A program made the translations under genes and the position numbers. From JACKCP01 sp050253255 (GTDB lineage: Bacteria; Desulfobacterota; Desulfobacteria; Desulfobacterales; JACKCP01): a stretch of DNA of 64,000 bases. The DNA lies in the NCBI GenBank assembly GCA_050253255.1, contig JBFWJK010000001.1, positions 1-64,000 of the forward strand, written 5' to 3'. Numbering within the stretch: the first letter of the stretch is position 1; each line of letters begins with the position of its first letter. This document shows, piece after piece, positions 28,001 through 36,939 of the stretch. Below the pieces are notes generated by a model. It made no database searches. It saw only the letters and a list, made by a program, of their open reading frames with translations, and had not been told where the DNA came from.

Positions 28001-28257
28001 GTATGGTTAAAAGATTTGTTAACTTCATCCTTTAAATTTTTTTCAATATCTTTTTTTAATACAAAAAGACCTGAAGATTTATCCTCCAAAAGTTTTGATT
28101 CGAGCTCCTCAAACCATGCAGGATGTGTAAAATCACCTGTTCCGACAACGTTTATCCCTTTTTTTGAAGCATAAATATAATTTGTTTCAAGATCGGAATT
28201 TTTTGCTGTCGCCATTGAATATTTTGAATGTATGTGAAGATCTGCCAGAAATTTCAT
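25030..28257 (-). CDS. Endonuclease Q-like PHP domain fused to UvrD-family helicase
   Basis: 1075 residues. Residues 1 to about 400 follow the endonuclease Q/TIGR00375 pattern: the PHP motif LADLHIHSKYS (4-14), GTGDFTHPAWFEEL, SNSDAHSPGKLGREAN, and a CxxC...CxxC zinc knuckle near 280-300. From about 490 a superfamily 1 helicase follows, with Walker A VTAGPGTGKTTCL, FLIDEYQDLNEIQ (about 662), GDPDQSVYGFRGA, TLHASKGLEFE and VGLTRAKQRLYVL (near 1017). Endonuclease Q nicks DNA 5' of deaminated bases and abasic sites, so the fusion suggests coupled nicking and unwinding in repair. The link between the halves (about 430-480) is Lys-rich. Confidence 0.88.
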   Translation of the reverse strand: MKFLADLHIHSKYSMATAKNSDLETNYIYASKKGINVVGTGDFTHPAWFEELESKLLEDKSSGLFVLKKDIEKNLKDEVNKSFNHTIRFMLQAEISSIYKKNGKVRKIHNLVYFPSLESVKKFNSKLDAIGNIKSDGRPILGLDSRDLLEIVLETDERGFLVPAHIWTPWFSLFGSKSGFDKIEECYEDLSSEIFALETGLSSDPDMNFFISDLDKYSLISNSDAHSPGKLGREANIFDCEMSFFEMKNALKNKDKSRFKGTYEFFPEEGKYHFDGHRKCNICLSPMETLKNKGICPVCGKNLTLGVYYRIIELSDRKDIEQIKIDSPSFKSIVPLTDILSEISKTGPNTKKVQSLYEKVIKEAGSEFDALWNCEKEILDRTDIPLLSEAISRMRNKNLNISPGYDGEFGKVKIFDEKELDSFLSKGQKSFFKKINKDSKVFEYKKNEDHFSKAKNLFNEKKDEKKEITENKELNTQQLKAVTSKSKNIVVTAGPGTGKTTCLTNRFFHLCEKEKFNPENIAAITFTVKAANEMKERIAKRKYDKKPFTGTFHSFALSFEEDNDFNIIDDTSKKYILKNLCKKYSETTKYTEVEAFLSKIKQSSDFFIQKDYDFYEIISKYEQIKRINNLIDYDDILINFLKKNENEEFRNLVKKKYNCFLIDEYQDLNEIQYEIIKKLTDNSSSVFAIGDPDQSVYGFRGALTDFITRFSKDFEDVEKINLVKNYRSSETIIDASFQVIEKIDSENKRNKVYSGIKGEKFINIIVSDSEKLQAKFIADEIQNLVGGTDSLITYKKNFKDISSFSFSDIAVLCRTKKEMSVISSVLEENSIPFSSINEKNLSEETGLKKLFSYLKMIVREPDISDLVLRPFNIKNEIMNIEENIRVNEKIYNKLNKIRVDAENKKINEIIYYLMENTDLEKFKKDYSFMDKIDYIVKFSNEFSGISDFLTKIKLMKISDIGIKGEKVRLMTLHASKGLEFEAVFIPNCFNGNIPFIKNGESEKSDEERRLFYVGLTRAKQRLYVLRPGQIKFFGKTEKTSPSVFLNDLEDNLKNKKTVKNIIKNSVKRDNQLKFF

Positions 28258-28429
28258 ATTATTATTGCCTTATAAGCCTGTTATTATATATTCTTAATGT
28301 TTGTACCTAAATTGGGTGTTTCATATTTTTAAATAGAAATTTTTTCAATTATTCAAGGTCTTTATATTTAAAAATCACTCAGTTCAGGCTGTGTCTAATA
28401 ATCGTACTCACCTGTAAAAGGAGTTAACC

Positions 28430-29050
28430 ATGGGTCTTCTAACCTCAACATCTTCCTTTTTAAGATATAAGATTGATGATGAATCACAAGAACTTTCTTT
28501 GGAAAAAATAAGACTCTGTCTTAAAGAAAACCAGTTTCCAGAAATTGCAGATTCAGAAATATCAGAACCTGTTTCAGGATGGACAAGCTATGAAAATCAT
28601 TTTGATCCAGACTTTGAATCAGACCATATAAAATATGGGAATTATATAGTTTTCTGTTTAAGAATAGATAAAAAATCAGTTCCTAAAAAAATAATTGACA
28701 AACACATGGTCCTTGAATCAAAAAAAATAATGCAGGAAACAAACAAGGATTATCTTTCAAAAAATGAAAAAAGAAAATTAAAAGAAGATATTCTTTTAAG
28801 ACTGAGCCTTCAGATGCCTTCTGTTCCGGACGTTTATGATGTTTTATGGATGCCTGAAAAAAAGGAGGTTATTTTTTTTACCACCCAGAAGAGCGTTAAT
28901 GAAATTTTTGAAACACTTTTCAGACTTACATTCAAAACTTCAATTGTTCGTCTTTTCCCATACACAAGGGTTTATTTCGATGACGGTATTTCTGATGTTA
29001 AAAAAGATTTATTTTACTCTTCATCACATATAAATATTCAGGAGTCTTAA
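28430..29050 (+). CDS. rdgC: RdgC-like protein, N-terminal part
   Basis: 206 residues. The opening MGLLTSTSSFLRYKI and the central block RIDKKSVPKKIIDKHMV...KNEKRKLKEDILLRLSLQMP correspond to the conserved N-terminal half of RdgC. The VLWMPEKKEVIFFTTQKSVNEIFETLFRLTF and RLFPYTRVYFD stretches continue that match. RdgC binds duplex DNA as a ring and restrains RecA; E. coli RdgC is about 300 residues. This product is one third shorter, and the next gene abuts it with no spacer, so the family may be split over two proteins here. Good AAAGGAG ribosome binding site. Confidence 0.72.
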   Translation: MGLLTSTSSFLRYKIDDESQELSLEKIRLCLKENQFPEIADSEISEPVSGWTSYENHFDPDFESDHIKYGNYIVFCLRIDKKSVPKKIIDKHMVLESKKIMQETNKDYLSKNEKRKLKEDILLRLSLQMPSVPDVYDVLWMPEKKEVIFFTTQKSVNEIFETLFRLTFKTSIVRLFPYTRVYFDDGISDVKKDLFYSSSHINIQES

Positions 29051-29593
29051 ATGATAGATATTGCTGTTGCATACAACAAATACAAATTTGCAGGTTTTGA
29101 ATTTTTGACATGGCTCTGGTTTGTAACTGAAACAAAACCTGGAATAATTGAAGATATTTCACCTGAAATTAAAGATTTCTCTATAAATGATAAAATTGTA
29201 ATTGAAAATTTCAAAGAGGATTCAACAGAAAAAATAACTATAAACGGTGACAAGGCCAACCTTGATGAAGGAATCCTTGCAATCAAGAAAGGAGCTCTTG
29301 TTACAGAGCTTAAAATTATTTTTAAGACAGGAGATGATATTGAGGTAAAATCTCTTATAAAAGGTGAAAGTCTCGATATTTCAGGATTCAATGTTTTAAA
29401 ATACAAATTTTCAACTGCACCTGAGGAAATTGAAGGATCTGTGATTGAAAAGGTATACTTTTTAGAGTTATTGACAAACCTTGTTGATAAACTTTTCCAG
29501 AAATTCATTTTACTAAGAATTTCAGACGAATGGAAAAATGGTGAATTGTCAAAAATAAGTCAGTGGATTGAAAAAAGAACCGGTAGTTATTGA
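29051..29593 (+). CDS. Possible C-terminal RdgC-like partner protein
   Basis: 180 residues. It starts at the base after the preceding stop codon, so translation is coupled. The FAGFEFLTWLWFVTE block near residue 13 resembles the conserved FLTWLW segment that I recall from the C-terminal half of proteobacterial RdgC-like proteins. The rest is acidic and beta-rich (ISPEIKDFSINDKIVIEN, ALVTELKIIFKTGD) with helical C-terminal residues. I therefore read it as the second half of a split RdgC, but the match is short. It lies just upstream of dnaN. An independent small protein of unknown function is the alternative. Confidence 0.5.
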   Translation: MIDIAVAYNKYKFAGFEFLTWLWFVTETKPGIIEDISPEIKDFSINDKIVIENFKEDSTEKITINGDKANLDEGILAIKKGALVTELKIIFKTGDDIEVKSLIKGESLDISGFNVLKYKFSTAPEEIEGSVIEKVYFLELLTNLVDKLFQKFILLRISDEWKNGELSKISQWIEKRTGSY

Positions 29594-29724
29594 CATAAAA
29601 AAATTGGTTATAAAAAAAGTTCAAATTTTAATAAATTTATTGTAAATAAAATAGCAAATAAAAACAAAGATTTAAAAGACTAATAGACAAGTTGACAAAC
29701 CATATAAATAAAAGGTTTTAAAAT

Positions 29725-30846
29725 ATGAAAATAAAAATAGAAAAGAACAGAATAAAAAAGGTACTTGAAAAAATACAGGGAATGACAAGTCAGAAAACTT
29801 CTCTTCAGATAACAAAAAATGTAATTATAGAAACTGTCTCTGATAAGGAAATTTCTGTTAAAGCAACTGATCTTACATCTGAATATTTCTGTACTATGGA
29901 AGCTGAAGTTGAAACTAAAGGTGTAATTGCAGTTAACTCAAAAAAATTTTTTGATATTGTCAAATATTTTCCCGAAGATTTTATTCCTGTTGAAGAAATT
30001 GATTTTCAATGGATTAAAATTGGAACAGAAGATGTTTTTTTTCATCTGGTTGGAGCATCACCTGAAGATTTTCCAGGCATATCTTTGAAATTTGATTCTG
30101 ATTTTTTTGAAACAGATTCAGTTTCATTTAAAAAAATGATTGGAGCAGGAAATTCAATACATCCTGAGGCAAATGAGCTGAGATCATTTATTTTGGGTAT
30201 AAATATTTCTTTTTTAAACATGGATAACTCCTCCTCTCTTAAGATGTTTTCCACAGATACAAAAAGAATTGTAAAAACAGAAATTAGAAGTGAATCTTTA
30301 ATCCCTGATGAACTTAATTCAAAATCAGTTCTTCTTCCTAAAAAAGTTATTCCTGATTTGATAAAATTTATTGACGAAGAAAAGGTAAAAATAAGTTTTA
30401 CACCTGAATTATTAACTGTTAATCAGGATAGAGAATTTTATTCTGTCAATCTTCTTGAAGGAGATTTTCCTGACTGCAGCGGTCTTATAGTTCCCGATGA
30501 ACAGTATGGAATAGAAATAGATAAATATATTTTAAACGATATTCTTCAGAGGGTATCTATAGTTGCTGATGATAAGACCCCTATCGTTTTTTTTAAATTT
30601 TCAGACAATACTCTTACAATAGCCTCCAGCAACCCCGAACTTGGCGAAGCAAAAGAATCAACCGGAATAGTTTTCGAAAGAGAAGGTTTTGAAACAGCTT
30701 TCAATGCAAGATATATTCTGGATATACTGAAGGATATTCAGGATGATTCCATAATACTTTATTTGAAAAATAAAGATACTCATTGTATTATTAAGGGCTT
30801 GGAAAATACAGATTATGCAGCGGCCATAATGCCCATAAAAATTTAA
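29725..30846 (+). CDS. dnaN: DNA polymerase III beta subunit (sliding clamp)
   Basis: 373 residues, normal length. Three clamp repeats can be followed from MKIKIEKNRIKKVLEKIQGMTS through EFYSVNLLEGDFPDCSGLI and KILDILKDI-like segments to the C-terminal AAIMPIKI, which matches the usual 'y.imP.r.' end. The clamp tethers polymerase III to DNA. It precedes gyrB by 17 bp, the usual order near an origin, but dnaA and recF are not here. A TTGACA lies in the upstream gap without a convincing -10. Confidence 0.92.
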   Translation: MKIKIEKNRIKKVLEKIQGMTSQKTSLQITKNVIIETVSDKEISVKATDLTSEYFCTMEAEVETKGVIAVNSKKFFDIVKYFPEDFIPVEEIDFQWIKIGTEDVFFHLVGASPEDFPGISLKFDSDFFETDSVSFKKMIGAGNSIHPEANELRSFILGINISFLNMDNSSSLKMFSTDTKRIVKTEIRSESLIPDELNSKSVLLPKKVIPDLIKFIDEEKVKISFTPELLTVNQDREFYSVNLLEGDFPDCSGLIVPDEQYGIEIDKYILNDILQRVSIVADDKTPIVFFKFSDNTLTIASSNPELGEAKESTGIVFEREGFETAFNARYILDILKDIQDDSIILYLKNKDTHCIIKGLENTDYAAAIMPIKI

Positions 30847-30863
30847 ATATTTAAGGAAATAAA

Positions 30864-33299
30864 ATGTCCGAGTCAAAAAGAGAATATAACGCAGGAAGTA
30901 TAAAAATACTTGAAGGTCTTGAAGCTGTAAGGAAGAGGCCTTCAATGTATATTGGTAATACAGATGAGCCAGGTCTTCATCATCTGGTATATGAAGTTGT
31001 GGACAACAGTATAGATGAGGCAATGGCAGGATACTGCACTGATATAGATATTAAAATTCACACAGACAACAGTGTCACAGTAACAGACAACGGAAGAGGA
31101 ATTCCTGTTGATCTTCATGAAAAGGAAGGTGTTCCTGCTGCAGAAGTTGTTCTTACAAAACTTCACGCCGGAGGAAAATTTGATAATGACACATACAAGG
31201 TGTCAGGAGGTCTTCACGGGGTGGGTATTTCAGTTGTTAATGCTCTTTCTGAAAACCTTGACATGACTATCTGGAAAAACGGAAACATATATAATCAGAA
31301 ATTTTCCAAAGGTAAAAAAATCACTGAGCTTGAAATTATTGGTTCAACTGATCAAAACGGTACAAAAATTCATTTTTCTCCGGACATAACCATAATGTCC
31401 ACCAATAATTTCAACTATGAAGTTCTGTCAAGAAGAATGAGGGAATTAGCCTTTCTTAACAAGGGAATAAAAATTTCCATTGAAGATGAAAGATCAGATG
31501 AAAAAAACAGTTTCATGTACGAAGGCGGAATTAAGACCTATGTCGAGTTTTTGAATAAACACTGCTCTGCCATTCATGATCCGATAATTATAGAAGGAAC
31601 TGATGAAGATGTTTTTGTAGAGGTGGCAATTCAGTATAATGATACTTTCAACGAAAAAATCTATACTTTTGCAAACAATATCAATACTTCTGAAGGAGGA
31701 TATCATTTAAGCGGATTTAAAGGTGCTCTTACAAGAACCTTGAATAATTATGCAAACAGCGACAGTCTTCCAAAAAATCAGAGAACCAAAATATCAGGGG
31801 ATGATGTAAGGGAAGGACTTTCTGCAGTAATAAGTGTAAAACTCAAAGAGCCGAAATTTGAAGGCCAGACAAAAACAAAACTTGGAAACAGTGAAGTAAA
31901 GGGTATTGTAGAATCTCTTGTAAATGAAAAACTTGCAATCTATCTTGAAGAAAATCCTTCAAATGCAAGAAAAATTATTGCAAAGGCTGTTGAGGCTGCA
32001 AGAGCAAGGGATGCTGCAAAAAGAGCAAGAGACCTTGCAAGAAGCAAGTCAAATATAGGAGACACGACTCTTCCTGGAAAGCTTGCTGATTGTCAGTCCA
32101 ACAAACCTGAAGAAAAAGAACTTTATCTTGTTGAGGGTGATTCTGCCGGAGGTTCTGCAAAGCAGGCAAGAGACAGAAGATTTCAGGCTATCCTTCCCCT
32201 TAAAGGAAAAATATTGAATGTTGAAAAAGCCAGGTTTGACAAGCTTTTAAAATCAGATGAAATAAAAAACATGATTACAGCCCTTGGAGCCGGCATAGGA
32301 AGAGACGATTATGAAATTGAAAAAATAAGATATCATAAAATTTTCATAATGACTGACGCCGATGTTGACGGTGCTCATATAAGAACTCTTCTTTTAACCT
32401 TTTTTTACAGACATATGCCTGAAATAATTGAAAATGGATATCTGTATATAGCTCAGCCTCCTCTCTACAGAATAGGCAAAGGGAAAAAGGGAATCTATCT
32501 CAAGAATGAATCAGGATTCAACGAATATCTTGTATCAAGATTCTGTGAATTCAAATATGTTGAATCAGGAGAAGAAAACAAAAAACTTGAAGACAGTGAA
32601 GTCTTTGAATTTCTTCTAAAACTTATAAGCCTTTACGAAAACCTTTTATCTCTCGATAACATGGGATTTGAAAAAAGAATTGTTAAAATTCTTCTTGATG
32701 AAAAGGTTTCTGACAAAGACTATCTGAAAGATGAAGAGAAAATGAGTCTTTTAAGGGATAAGTTTGAGGAAAACAATTTTGTTATTGATGAATTTATCTG
32801 GAATGAAGAAAAGGATATTTTTGAACTGACTCTTACACCGCCTGAAGTTGAAGAAGATCATGAATCAGAAGAGTCTTCAAGAGTAAGAGAAAAAAAACCG
32901 GTAAGAATTTCAAGAAGACTTGTTTTTTCAAAGGAATATCAGAGTATCCTGTCAGACTGGAGCATAATTGAAAAATATTATCATCTCCCTTTTTATATAG
33001 GAACAAAGGAGGGAACTTCTGTTGTAAAATGTGAGACTTTAAGGGAATTTTACAACAAGGCAATGGAAGAAGCCAAAAAAGGAGTATCAATTCAGAGATA
33101 CAAGGGTCTTGGTGAAATGAACCCTGATCAGCTGTGGGAAACTACAATGGATCCTTCTACAAGACAGCTTCTGCAGGTAAGAATAGAAGATGCGGAGGCT
33201 GCTGATGAAATTTTTTCTCTTCTTATGGGTGATGAAGTCGAACCCAGAAGAAATTTTATTAAAACACATGCTTTGGAAGTGTCTACCCTGGACTTTTAG
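30864..33299 (+). CDS. gyrB: DNA gyrase subunit B
   Basis: 811 residues. ATPase motifs include EVVDNSIDEAMAG, NGRGIPVD and SGGLHGVG. The TOPRIM domain has EGDSAGGSAKQARDRRFQAILP and MTDADVDGAHIRTLL. A long insert of about 160 residues (near 560-720, acidic, ending EESSRVREKKPVRISR) precedes the final GVSIQRYKGLGEMNPDQLWETTMD block; E. coli-type gyrases have the same insert. With GyrA it supercoils DNA. gyrA is not in the window. Confidence 0.95.
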   Translation: MSESKREYNAGSIKILEGLEAVRKRPSMYIGNTDEPGLHHLVYEVVDNSIDEAMAGYCTDIDIKIHTDNSVTVTDNGRGIPVDLHEKEGVPAAEVVLTKLHAGGKFDNDTYKVSGGLHGVGISVVNALSENLDMTIWKNGNIYNQKFSKGKKITELEIIGSTDQNGTKIHFSPDITIMSTNNFNYEVLSRRMRELAFLNKGIKISIEDERSDEKNSFMYEGGIKTYVEFLNKHCSAIHDPIIIEGTDEDVFVEVAIQYNDTFNEKIYTFANNINTSEGGYHLSGFKGALTRTLNNYANSDSLPKNQRTKISGDDVREGLSAVISVKLKEPKFEGQTKTKLGNSEVKGIVESLVNEKLAIYLEENPSNARKIIAKAVEAARARDAAKRARDLARSKSNIGDTTLPGKLADCQSNKPEEKELYLVEGDSAGGSAKQARDRRFQAILPLKGKILNVEKARFDKLLKSDEIKNMITALGAGIGRDDYEIEKIRYHKIFIMTDADVDGAHIRTLLLTFFYRHMPEIIENGYLYIAQPPLYRIGKGKKGIYLKNESGFNEYLVSRFCEFKYVESGEENKKLEDSEVFEFLLKLISLYENLLSLDNMGFEKRIVKILLDEKVSDKDYLKDEEKMSLLRDKFEENNFVIDEFIWNEEKDIFELTLTPPEVEEDHESEESSRVREKKPVRISRRLVFSKEYQSILSDWSIIEKYYHLPFYIGTKEGTSVVKCETLREFYNKAMEEAKKGVSIQRYKGLGEMNPDQLWETTMDPSTRQLLQVRIEDAEAADEIFSLLMGDEVEPRRNFIKTHALEVSTLDF

Positions 33300-33315
33300 T
33301 CTGCTGAGGTCGTAA

Positions 33316-35358
33316 ATGAAAAACTTGAAGCTTTCTTTAAAAATAGGCTTGAGCCTTGGAACTGTTCTTTTTATTGTCGCTGTTCTTTTTGGCGTAACAA
33401 TAATTAAAATGAAGTCAATACAGACTGAGTCATTAATTCTTCAAAATGAGTTTATGCCTGATGTCTCAGTTTATACAAATATTGAAAGAAGCCTTAATAA
33501 TACTGTTTATTCAATGAGAGGTTATATTTACACCAGGGATAAAAAATTTTTTAATGAAGTTGAAAATAACTTTTCCGCTGTAAAAGAATATATAAAAGAG
33601 GCTGTAAAATTATCTGAAAAAGCGGTTAATATACCGGGGGTTAAAGATTCTGTAAGAGTTCTTGATCAGCAGATGAAAGCTTTTGAAGAAATAATTAATA
33701 ACTCATCTGAAAAAATTGAAAATATAGAAATACACAAAAATAAACTTAACTCTGCATCAGAGGTATACAGATCCAATTGTCTTGAATTTCTTGAGTCAGC
33801 TAAAAAAATGTATGCTGATGAAATATCAGGAAATAATCCTGATATAGATAAAATATCAGAATATTTTGACAAGATTTCTTTAATCAATGACATTGTTTCC
33901 TTTGGCACCCTTCTTGAAAAAAAAGCTGAAAAGGCTTTTGCTGAGAGAAATATTTCACTTTTAAAAGAATCGGTAAATATATTTGACCTGATTTTAAATG
34001 ATGTGGATATGCTTGAACTTTCAAGTTCTGACAATGAATCTCTTGAAAAAATAAAAGGTATAAAAAAAGGGGCGGTTGCATTCAAGGAATCTGCAAATAT
34101 TCTGATTTCTAGTTTTGAATCTCTTGATGTTTTTGAATCAAGGCTAAACGATTCGGCTGAAAAAATTCTTGAAACTGCAGCTTCATCAGTAAAAAAAGAT
34201 ATAAATAACACAATAAAGACAGTTGAAAATACTGCTTTAAAAATAAATCTTGCTTCAAAAAGAATTATTATGGGGTTTATTTTAACCTTGCTTATAAGTA
34301 TAGGTTTTGGTTTTTTTCTGACCAGAGCCATTACAAAACCGGTTTATGAAAGTCTTTCCTTTTCAGAAAAAATGGCTAAAGGAGATTTTACTGCAAGTTT
34401 AAATCTAGACAGAAAAGATGAGATTGGAAAGCTTATGATATCATTTGACAGGACAAAGAAAGATCTTGGACAGATGATGTCTGAAATATCTGGCACAGCA
34501 AATTCATTATTCGAATCTTCAGATGAACTTAATAAAATATCTGATTCAGCTAAAGAAACAGTTGCAAGTCTTGTTGAAAAATCTAAATCTGTCACTTCAG
34601 CTGCGGGTAAAATGAGAGACAATATGTTAAACCTGACAGAGACAATGGACAATACTTCATCAAATGTAAATATGGTTTCTGTAGCTGCCGAAGAAATGAG
34701 CTCCACTATCAATGAAATAGCCCTTAACACATCAAAGGCAAGAGATATAAGCAAAGAGGCGGTTGAATGCAGTGAAAAAACAGGTTATCAGGTTGTTCAG
34801 CTCAAAGAGGCTGCTGAAGAAATTGACAGAGTAATAGAGGTTATAACCGATATATCTGAACAGACCAATCTTTTGGCTTTAAATGCCACAATAGAGGCTT
34901 CCAGAGCCGGCGAAGCAGGGAGAGGGTTTGCTGTTGTAGCTTCTGAAATAAAAGAGCTTGCATCACAGACTGTAAAGGCTACAGAAGAGATAAAATCTAA
35001 AATTTCCGGAATTCAGACAAATACAGATATTACGGTTAAGGGTATAAATGATATTGGCTCAATCATATCCGGTATTGACGAAATTGTTTCCACAATAGCA
35101 TCAGCTGTAGAAGAACAGTCTGTATCAACCAGCGAAATTGCAAACAATATTTCCAAAGCTTCCAGAGGTCTTGATAAGGTAAATGAAAATATAAAGCAGA
35201 GCTCTGATTTTGCCAGATCAATAGCAAATGATATTTCTGAAGTAGACGGTTTTGCAGATATGATAACAAACAGAACAAACAGACTGTCAGACAGCGCAGA
35301 AGTCCTCGGTAAATTTGCAGTAAAGCTTCAGCAGGCAGTTGGAAAATTCAGGTTTTAA
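33316..35358 (+). CDS. Methyl-accepting chemotaxis protein
   Basis: 680 residues. A first membrane helix at about 8-28, then a long all-helical periplasmic sensor (30-310; resembling helical bimodular or four-helix types), a second helix at 316-337, HAMP near 338-390 and a cytoplasmic signalling domain. The tip EQTNLLALNATIEASRAGEAGRG lies near 513-535 (seen in pieces). No PAS or Cache signature is evident, so the ligand is unknown. The gene follows gyrB by 16 bp but is unlikely to be co-regulated for function. CheY at 16.6 kb could receive its signal. Confidence 0.92.
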   Translation: MKNLKLSLKIGLSLGTVLFIVAVLFGVTIIKMKSIQTESLILQNEFMPDVSVYTNIERSLNNTVYSMRGYIYTRDKKFFNEVENNFSAVKEYIKEAVKLSEKAVNIPGVKDSVRVLDQQMKAFEEIINNSSEKIENIEIHKNKLNSASEVYRSNCLEFLESAKKMYADEISGNNPDIDKISEYFDKISLINDIVSFGTLLEKKAEKAFAERNISLLKESVNIFDLILNDVDMLELSSSDNESLEKIKGIKKGAVAFKESANILISSFESLDVFESRLNDSAEKILETAASSVKKDINNTIKTVENTALKINLASKRIIMGFILTLLISIGFGFFLTRAITKPVYESLSFSEKMAKGDFTASLNLDRKDEIGKLMISFDRTKKDLGQMMSEISGTANSLFESSDELNKISDSAKETVASLVEKSKSVTSAAGKMRDNMLNLTETMDNTSSNVNMVSVAAEEMSSTINEIALNTSKARDISKEAVECSEKTGYQVVQLKEAAEEIDRVIEVITDISEQTNLLALNATIEASRAGEAGRGFAVVASEIKELASQTVKATEEIKSKISGIQTNTDITVKGINDIGSIISGIDEIVSTIASAVEEQSVSTSEIANNISKASRGLDKVNENIKQSSDFARSIANDISEVDGFADMITNRTNRLSDSAEVLGKFAVKLQQAVGKFRF

Positions 35359-35901
35359 TATTTTTGTTCTATAGCAGATTTTGTTTTTGAAATTATAAGG
35401 CTGATAAAGGTAATATAAAACTTTGAATAGAGGGTTTTTGTATTCTTTTATTTTTAATGAAATTTCATAAATCATTATAATTTATCCTTTATGTTAAGCC
35501 AGAACTGATTAACAGATTCTTTCCATCCTGAAACAATTTTAATAATGTCAGAATTTTTCCCTCCATTATTTTTTTGTTTTAATATAAGGATCTTTATAAA
35601 TTATTTCCAGGCTTTTCATCTAAAGTAATATCTTTACCAATCTTTATTTAATGCATAAATCAAATAAGAATAATGAAGTGATTTGGACCATTAAGGACCT
35701 GGTTTTTTGCCATTAGTACCTCCGTATAAAAAAAATTAAACGTATTAAAATTCTGGTATGTAATATTTACCAGAAGAAAAAGCTATGATCAGTACTGATG
35801 AACTGGTATATGAATAAATTTTAAAATTTAAATAACAATTTTATATAAAAAAATGATAATGAATTTAGCTGTTTATATTGTGATGAAAAGGATGTTTAAA
35901 T
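35359..35901. other. Gene-poor 543-bp gap before prmA
   Basis: No substantial gene. A 17-codon frame with a strong TACGGAGG ribosome binding site starts on the minus strand at 35713 and ends at 35660 (MAKNQVLNGPNHF...). Further down the minus strand, short frames in different phases (for example IGKDITLDEKPGNNL and GWKESVNQFWLNIKDKL) could be the rest of a gene broken by frameshifts. No known family is recognised. Confidence 0.4.
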
Positions 35902-36810
35902 ATGAATAAACTTAAAGAGTTAAAAATTGTCTTTGAATCTGAAAATGATCCGGAAATGATATCTGAGCTGATTGCAGACTGTTTTTACAGAAACAATATA
36001 ACCGGAGTTGTAATAGAAACTCCTGTAGAACTTACTGATGAATGGGGAGAAGACCCGGTTGTGAGTGATAATTTTTCAGTTTCAGGTTATATAAGCTCCC
36101 TGGAATCTGAAAAAATTGAATTAATTAGAAAAGATGTTTCAGACATTTTAAGAGATTTTAATGTTAATACAGATTTTCAAATAAAAGATATTTTAGAGGA
36201 AGACTGGTCCAGTTCATGGAAAGAGTTTTTCTATCCAGTTGAAATTTCTGAAAATATTGTAATAAAGCCGACCTGGAGGGAACTGGAAAAGGATTATAAA
36301 ATAGTTATAAATATTGATCCTGGGATGGCTTTTGGCAGCGGATCGCACGCAACTACAAGTCTTTGTGTAAAAATGATTGAGGAAACAGTTAAAAAAAATG
36401 ATAAGGTTCTTGATATTGGATGCGGATCCGGAATTTTGATGATTGCCGCAGAAAAATGCGGAGCCTCTTTTGTTACAGGAATTGACAATGATGTAACAGC
36501 TGTGGAAATTTCAAAAGAAAATATGAAACTGAACAATACAGATCCTTCAAAATATGTTGTATTCAGCTCCAACCTTTTAAGTTCTGTAAAAGGGAAGTTT
36601 GATGTAGTCACTGCCAATATTCTTGCTGAGGTAATAGTTGAACTCATTCCCGATCTTTTATTTGTTTCAAAGGAAAATACAAAATTTATTTTTTCAGGAA
36701 TAATTGAAGATAAAAAGGATATGGTAATAAAAAAAATGGAAGAATTTAATATAAAGCCTGAAAAAATATACAATGATAATGGATGGATTGCAATCAGAGG
36801 ATCTTTTTGA
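35902..36810 (+). CDS. prmA: Ribosomal protein L11 methyltransferase
   Basis: 302 residues. The PrmA-specific motif DPGMAFGSGSHATTSLC is followed by the SAM motif VLDIGCGSGILMIAA near residue 169, and the catalytic-loop ANILAEV. The N-terminal substrate-recognition domain is present but variable. It trimethylates L11 in the 50S subunit. It has an AAGGA ribosome binding site and stands upstream of the B12/radical SAM gene by 129 bp. Confidence 0.92.
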   Translation: MNKLKELKIVFESENDPEMISELIADCFYRNNITGVVIETPVELTDEWGEDPVVSDNFSVSGYISSLESEKIELIRKDVSDILRDFNVNTDFQIKDILEEDWSSSWKEFFYPVEISENIVIKPTWRELEKDYKIVINIDPGMAFGSGSHATTSLCVKMIEETVKKNDKVLDIGCGSGILMIAAEKCGASFVTGIDNDVTAVEISKENMKLNNTDPSKYVVFSSNLLSSVKGKFDVVTANILAEVIVELIPDLLFVSKENTKFIFSGIIEDKKDMVIKKMEEFNIKPEKIYNDNGWIAIRGSF

Positions 36811-36939
36811 ATAATATCTTTTGGCTGAACCAAAACGGTCTTTTTTGTCGGTTTTCGGATGTCAATAATTTGGTAATGTTTAAAAATTTTGTTTGATTCT
36901 GTTTTTATAAAAAAGAAATTTAATAATCGGAAAAAATAA

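Noticed and set aside
33666..34331. Long minus-strand frame opposite the chemoreceptor
   Set aside because: Low-complexity Ser/Phe/Ile-rich shadow of a helical receptor gene.
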